A stretch of DNA of 64,000 nt from Carpediemonas membranifera (lineage: Eukaryota; Fornicata): contig JAHDYR010000045.1 in assembly GCA_019828565.1 (NCBI GenBank), positions 1 through 64,000 of the forward strand. Reading direction: 5' to 3'. Made by a program: the position numbers and the translations under genes. How positions within the stretch are numbered: the stretch's first letter is position 1; each line of letters starts with the position of its first letter. Positions 59,576 to 64,000 of the stretch are shown piece after piece. The notes under the pieces were generated by a model. It saw only the letters and a program-made list of their open reading frames with translations, ran no database searches and was not told where the DNA came from.

Positions 59576-60416
59576 GGATATGAAGCAGTAACAGTCCCGG
59601 AGCTCAAGGAGGACATTCTGCCCCTTCTCCGAGAGCATTCACAAGTATTCGAGCCTGAGCTGCCCTCAGAAGGTTCCAAGCTCGATCCTCTCCACATCAG
59701 GCTCACGGATGACGTCCTCATACAGGCGAAGCCACGCCCTATCGCTGATCCAGCTCTCAGAGCGCAAGTACATGCTGAAATCCAGCGCTGGCGCTCGCAA
59801 GGTATCGTTCGAGACTCCGAAGGCCCTTTCTCTGCCCCCCATCGTGATCGTTAAGCACGGCCACAAGTCTGGGAAGATCCGCGTGTGCGTTGACTACACC
59901 CGAATCAATGCGTACATCCAGGATGATCATTTCCCCCTCCCCGACTTACGACTGTTTGCCAGGGAGGCGGCCGGCGCTCAGTATTTCGCCTCGTTAGACC
60001 TGCGCTCAGGTTATCACCAGATGCGAGTCCACCCTGATGATATCGCACTCACAGCAACTGTCACCCCGGACGACTACGTGGAATTCTGCCGCGTACCCTT
60101 CGGAATCAAAACAGCCCCCGCGGCCTTCCAGCGAGCTATGCAGAAAGTCCTCGCACCCGTACTCCACCGAGGCGCGGCGGTTTACATCGACGACATACTG
60201 CTATATGGCCGCACAAAGGCTGAATTCCTCGCTTGTCTCCAAAAGACACTACAACTCCTCAAGGACGCGAACCTACGCCTCAGCGCCGAGAAGTGCACGA
60301 TCGGCAGCCGATCCGTCAAGGTCGTGGGCTTCATCCTCTCCGCTGACGGCATCCGCATCGACCCGGACAGGATCGCCGCCCTCAAGGAGCTCACGGTCCC
60401 CCATGTGCCTCGCTAA
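59576..60416 (+). pseudogene. Chromovirus reverse transcriptase, truncated
   Basis: In frame with the gag-protease after one TGA: VFEPELPSEGSKLDPLHIRL and the RT N-terminus. At a C6 run near 59838 the frame shifts; the rest reads KIRVCVDYTRIN, FASLDLRSGYHQM, VPFGIKTAPAAFQ and AVYIDDILLYG. The RT ends at 60416 in the middle of the connection (ALKELTVPHVPR) with unrelated DNA following. The catalytic YIDD is intact. Confidence 0.82.
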
Positions 60417-61252
60417 TGCGGAGAATGCTTTTATAGGGAAAGAAGAAGAGAAAACCCTTGTGCCAATAAATGGCTTAAACTGTATAAATGATTAGTGTGG
60501 TCTATGACCACCACACTGCCCCTCCATGCCTGGGTAATAGGCATGACACTCAACGAGTTACGGGGGTTAGGTTGGCCTAGGGTCATCCGTGTTATAGTTT
60601 GGTGCCACCCAAGCTATGCAACGGTCTACTCCATTGGCAGTGGAGTGGGCAACGCCCGACCCGCGGTCTTCCGATACGGAATTATGGTATCACCAACGGT
60701 GACATGGGAATAAAACCCGACAGCTGTATATGATAACGTGGATCCACTGTGTAAGCAATTGCTATGTTACGTGTTAAGATGGTCTTACCAGGGCTTCGCC
60801 GCCCTCATGAACCGCATATAGGGTCCGAACTTACCGACGTCAATGACAGTCAAACGGACGGCTAGGGTTCGCCCGTATTCATAGAGGCTTATCCCTGCCC
60901 CTCCACGGCCTCATATGGCCGTGTCTCGAAAAATATTACGTGTTACGCATGCTTCTAAGTAATTCGAGGGTTGATCTCGGCGTCTAGAAGAATAAGAAGA
61001 AGTACTGTACCATTGGCGCTGAAACTTACGCAGACGCCGAAAAAGGCATTAAGAGGCTCCAAAAGGCCTTCGTTGGCGAGTTTTGGGCCTTTCATTTTTC
61101 CTGGCGCGCTCGTACTTCATTAACAACATCAATCGGCTTCCGATGGAGCTAATAGGCTACAGCGCTTAGTAAATAGATGAATTAGCTTGATTTGGCGTCC
61201 TATTACTGCTCTAGGTTTCGTCCTGAAACCGATTGTTCCAAAAGTGCAGAAT
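60417..61252. other. 836 bp without a complete gene
   Basis: Non-coding in the main. A short plus-strand frame near 60987-61149 (KKKYCTIGAETYADAEKGIK) looks protein-like but has no start. A CACGGCC/GGCCGTG hairpin occurs near 60908-60930. Confidence 0.35.
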
Positions 61253-62334
61253 ATGTCGCCGTCAACTCAGTTGATGTCGGACAACGCCGCCGTAGAAGTA
61301 ATTCTGGATACTATTCGCGCTAAAATCGCCGAAATTGGTGACGAGGAACTCACTAAGCCTCTTGTTTCCGCTCATTCCGCCGTCTGTCGTTCTCTTCGTG
61401 CTCAGACCCGTACGCAACGCAAGCGTTTGGCCACCGGGAACTTGTAAGTAACCAATATCAACAGAATACTCATTCAGACACCGTGTGCAGGCCGCGGAGC
61501 GGGATCACTCGCCCGACAACCGCATCCCACCAGCTACCTCGCGACATACGAGCGGAGGTCACTCGGCGCCTAGCCGGCTACACCAACTCCGTCGAGATGC
61601 CTCTTCAGCGCATCTTCGACGCAATCGAGCAAGGACACCTTCATCAGGCTTCGGTGTACATGGATGTAGTGAAGTGTCGGCAGGTACTCGGCCTCGTGGC
61701 TTTCTGTCAGTTCGCTCTCGCTGGCGTGGTGTCTCACCTTAAGATCCGTCTGCGCCCGACCCTCACTGACGGGGACATCGTGTCGGCCGCCCTTCAGAGT
61801 GGCGATATCAGCCTGACTGGCAATGGGCGTTACTCAGCTGGGCTCGTGGCCGCAGTGCGCGCTGCTGCTAATGTCGGATCTGATACCACGGCTCGTGGTT
61901 ACCTCAACCGGCTCATGATCCTCGTCTTTTCGCCGGACTACTTCAGGGTAGCGCTCTTTGGCATCAGCCGCGGTATCGGTGCACCCATCGCTTTCTGGGC
62001 GATGCTGGTCGACGAGCTGTGCCGCGATGGTCACCTGCCTGCCATCGGGGACGAGATCCATTGGGAGCCTCTCCAGGTCTCTGACCCGGACCGTTACTAC
62101 ACGGTGACGTGTGTTGTCCGCCATGAGTTCCTGAAAACGACTCGTGGACCTGGGACCTTCGCTCTCATACTCCAGTATGAGGGTTACTCAGGCCTCAGCA
62201 TCGTCTGGCTGAACGCCGATCTCTGTCTCGTCCGTTGTGTGCGCGACTATCTTGCTGAGCACGATCTTGAGCGCCACGCTGACGCGTCTTGGTTGGTCGA
62301 GCTGACCGATACCGAGGAGTCGGACGACGAATAA
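61253..62334 (+). CDS. Island family-7 helical protein, spliced
   Basis: Exons 61253-61443 and 61491-62334 encode 344 residues; the 47-nt intron (GTAAGTAACC...GTGTGCAG) restores the frame at TT|G. The start [20 protein letters not shown] is also present as a relic at 28527, next to the H3-like gene. The middle is helical, with GYLNRLMILVFSPDYFRVAL in a position comparable to the I-L-[Y/F]-P helix of family 1. The C-terminal part (SIVWLNADLCLVRCVRDYL) is hydrophobic and the last residues are acidic. No catalytic motif. The stop is in GAATAAATC. It is tail-to-tail with the chromovirus at 62377. Both exons are intact, so this is a good candidate for an expressed family member. Confidence 0.7.
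61444..61490 (+). other. 47-nt intron in family-7 gene
   Basis: GTAAGTAACC at the 5' end, GTGTGCAG at the 3' end. Removal restores one frame of 344 codons; shorter alternatives ending at the internal AG positions give a stop. Longest intron inferred here. Confidence 0.7.
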
Positions 62335-62376
62335 ATCTGATGACTTGACGCTGGAGCGATTAGATGTGGTGAAGAT

Positions 62377-63999
62377 TTATAGACCGTCCAGTTTGGCTTG
62401 GTCAGACTTCAAATATATATCTAATGCTTCCAGGTCCTTGACGGAGTCCCAATCCTGCCATGTCGCCTCCTCGTCCTCGAAACCAGACCAGTGAACGCGG
62501 TATTCGCGTTTGGTTCGTGTTCCGTTCCCTCGCGATTTGGAAATACGGTCCACTTCCCACTCATCGTTCGCCGTGGCGGCCAAGTCCTTGATCTCTCGCT
62601 CGGATAGATTGCCAGAGTTAAATCTGCGTACGCGCGGGGCGTCGACCTTCAATATCTTGCCTTGGCTTCCCTGGTTGAGGTCCTGAACTTCATAGGCGAC
62701 CGTCACGCCATCTTGCTTAACCGCACTGACCCGTCGCATGGGCCCTCGCCATCCTGGCATCAGCTTGTTGGGAGGTCTGGCTGGGTACTTGACCAACACG
62801 AACCGGCACAGTAACTCCTGACGTGACGATGCGGCGTTTGCGAGAGCGTCCTCTCTCATTGCCTGAATTCTAGCCTTCGCTAGCTGGATGGCTTGGCCAG
62901 CCGCCGCGCGTCTGTCCTGTATTCTGGCGCTAGTCGAGTGGGTGCAGATGATGATCTCGTTCGGGATCCTGATGTTGACACCTAGTATGATCTCGGATGG
63001 TGAGAGGTGAGTGGGTATCCTGGGCGTCGAATTGACGATAAATTGTGCGACAGGTAAGTGCTTGACCCAGTCCGCGTCCCGGAAATGGAACTTTCTGGCC
63101 TTCAAGATTTTGAGAACTCCACTGTTGGCCCGTTCGACGATGCCATTAGATTGCGGGTGATGTGGAGTCGTAACATGGGTGTGGAAACCCATCTCGTCGG
63201 CCAGGGACTTCATGAGCTGATTGTTAAACTCGGGCCCGCCGTCAGTCTGTAAGACCTCGGGGCAGCCATAGCGTAAGACCCAGTTATTAACGAACGCCGT
63301 AACTGCGGCTTGCGCAGTCGTACCTGTAACTGGAACCAACTCGGTCCACCTACTACACATATCTATGATGACGGAGATGTGCGTGAACCCCTGCGACTTG
63401 GGGAACGGACCTAAGGTGTCGATGGCTACTCGCTTAAACGGTTCATCAACGGCGGTATGCAGACCATCCGGTGTATCGACGTGGGGTCTCTCGAGGACTT
63501 GGCACACCGGGCAAGTTGCAATCACCTGGTCGACTGCGGCTCTCGACACCGACAACCCTTCGGCTCTAAGCTTCTCGGTCGTTAGTCGTCGAGATAGATG
63601 GGCGCCGGCGGTGGTGTGTGCTTCTTCAATCTCATCGGTCGTAGCTTTGCGAGTGAACATAGTAAACACACGGGACAGACCATCTGCGGCTCCATTGTCC
63701 AGGCCGGCGACGTGCTTAATCTCAAAGTCCAAGTCGGAAATGGCATCGGCCCACCTCCTGACTTTCGGGTTGATGCTACGGTACATGAAGGTAAGGTTTC
63801 GGTGGTCAGTGAGTATGGAGAAAGGTCCCCAGGCAAGGAACTTGCGCCAGCGCTGCAAGGCCGCCACAATGGCGTACGCCTCCTTCTCAATCGTTGACCA
63901 ACGAGACTGTGTGGCGTTGAAGGCCTTCGACATGTAACAGACAGGCTTGCCCTCTTGCAATAGGACTGCGCCGTACCCCACTCCCGAGGCGTCGGTCAT
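62377..63999 (-). mobile_element. Chromovirus RNase H, integrase and chromodomain (runs off window)
   Basis: The minus strand is open from the right window edge to 62377, 540 codons. RNase H (MTDASGVGYGAVLL, ILTDHRNLTF, NGAADGLSR), integrase zinc region (GAHLSRRLTTEKL then CPVCQVLERP), core Asp-Asp-Glu (DTLGPFPKS; TDGGPEFNNQ; NGIVERANSG) and chromodomain (YRVHWSGFEDEEATWQDW). No stop or shift in this part, so the copy may be functional; the rest lies outside. No LTR is visible between its stop and the neighbouring gene (43 bp), so the 3' end appears lost. Confidence 0.92.
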
Positions 64000-64000
64000 T

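Overview
The window is eukaryotic nuclear DNA, most likely from a compact, repeat-rich protist genome. Evidence: a canonical ARF GTPase, a TBC-domain RabGAP, a GARP/SHAQKYF-type Myb factor, a type II membrane DUF229 protein, chromoviral (Ty3-type) and LINE-type retroelements, a histone H3-like protein and spliceosomal introns. Host genes lie close together and are mostly intronless; the few introns I infer are extremely short (28-32 nt, one of 47 nt). A fornicate metamonad would fit the compact genes and the integrated CRESS-DNA element, but I cannot name the organism from sequence alone.

Layout. 0.35-6.7 kb: accessory island A, with a helical repeat-containing protein, a divergent SET-domain protein, a second helical protein and an OTU-type cysteine protease, broken up by a 483-bp direct repeat. 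6.7-7.9 kb: no recognisable gene, one long hairpin. 8.1-11.2 kb: an endogenous circular Rep-encoding ssDNA (CRESS) element with an intact Rep, divergent basic-protein ORFs and a cruciform-like origin with the nonanucleotide TAATATTAC. 11.5-23.0 kb: an 11.5-kb LINE insertion (two related copies, both defective) flanked by a 14-bp target-site duplication; it splits the first gene of accessory island B. 23.0-28.0 kb: rest of island B, whose genes are homologous to island A (same helical families, same SET family) plus a HEPN-domain protein. 28.5-35.2 kb: island C, with a divergent histone H3 (frameshifted), a GNAT fold fragment with a 28-nt intron, and several proteins with a CxxCGK-type Cys motif. 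35.2-37.1 kb: decayed chromovirus fragment. 37.6-39.6 kb: DUF229 gene. 39.6-44.35 kb: a nearly complete Ty3-type chromovirus with unusually short 92-bp LTRs and a 5-bp target-site duplication, inserted just upstream of the DUF229 start codon. 44.5-54.5 kb: host block, all on the minus strand: nucleotidyltransferase, TPR protein and ARF (the last two present as an apparently identical 1.2-kb duplication), Myb factor, TBC protein and a small possible axonemal protein. The Myb-TBC-small-protein block is bracketed by 409-bp direct repeats. 55.4-60.4 kb and 62.4-64.0 kb: further Ty3 chromovirus fragments. 61.25-62.33 kb: an intact spliced gene of the island helical family.

How it fits together. 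The most interesting material is the set of accessory islands. The same gene families recur in different orders and orientations and are often broken by transposons, and the families have a chromatin/RNA/ubiquitin theme (SET, H3-like, GNAT, OTU, HEPN). They carry the same ultra-short introns as the host genes, so they have long been expressed from a eukaryotic nucleus. Whether they are remnants of a large DNA virus or mobile element, or a rapidly evolving host gene family, cannot be decided here. Several frameshifts lie in homopolymers and may be assembly errors rather than real lesions.
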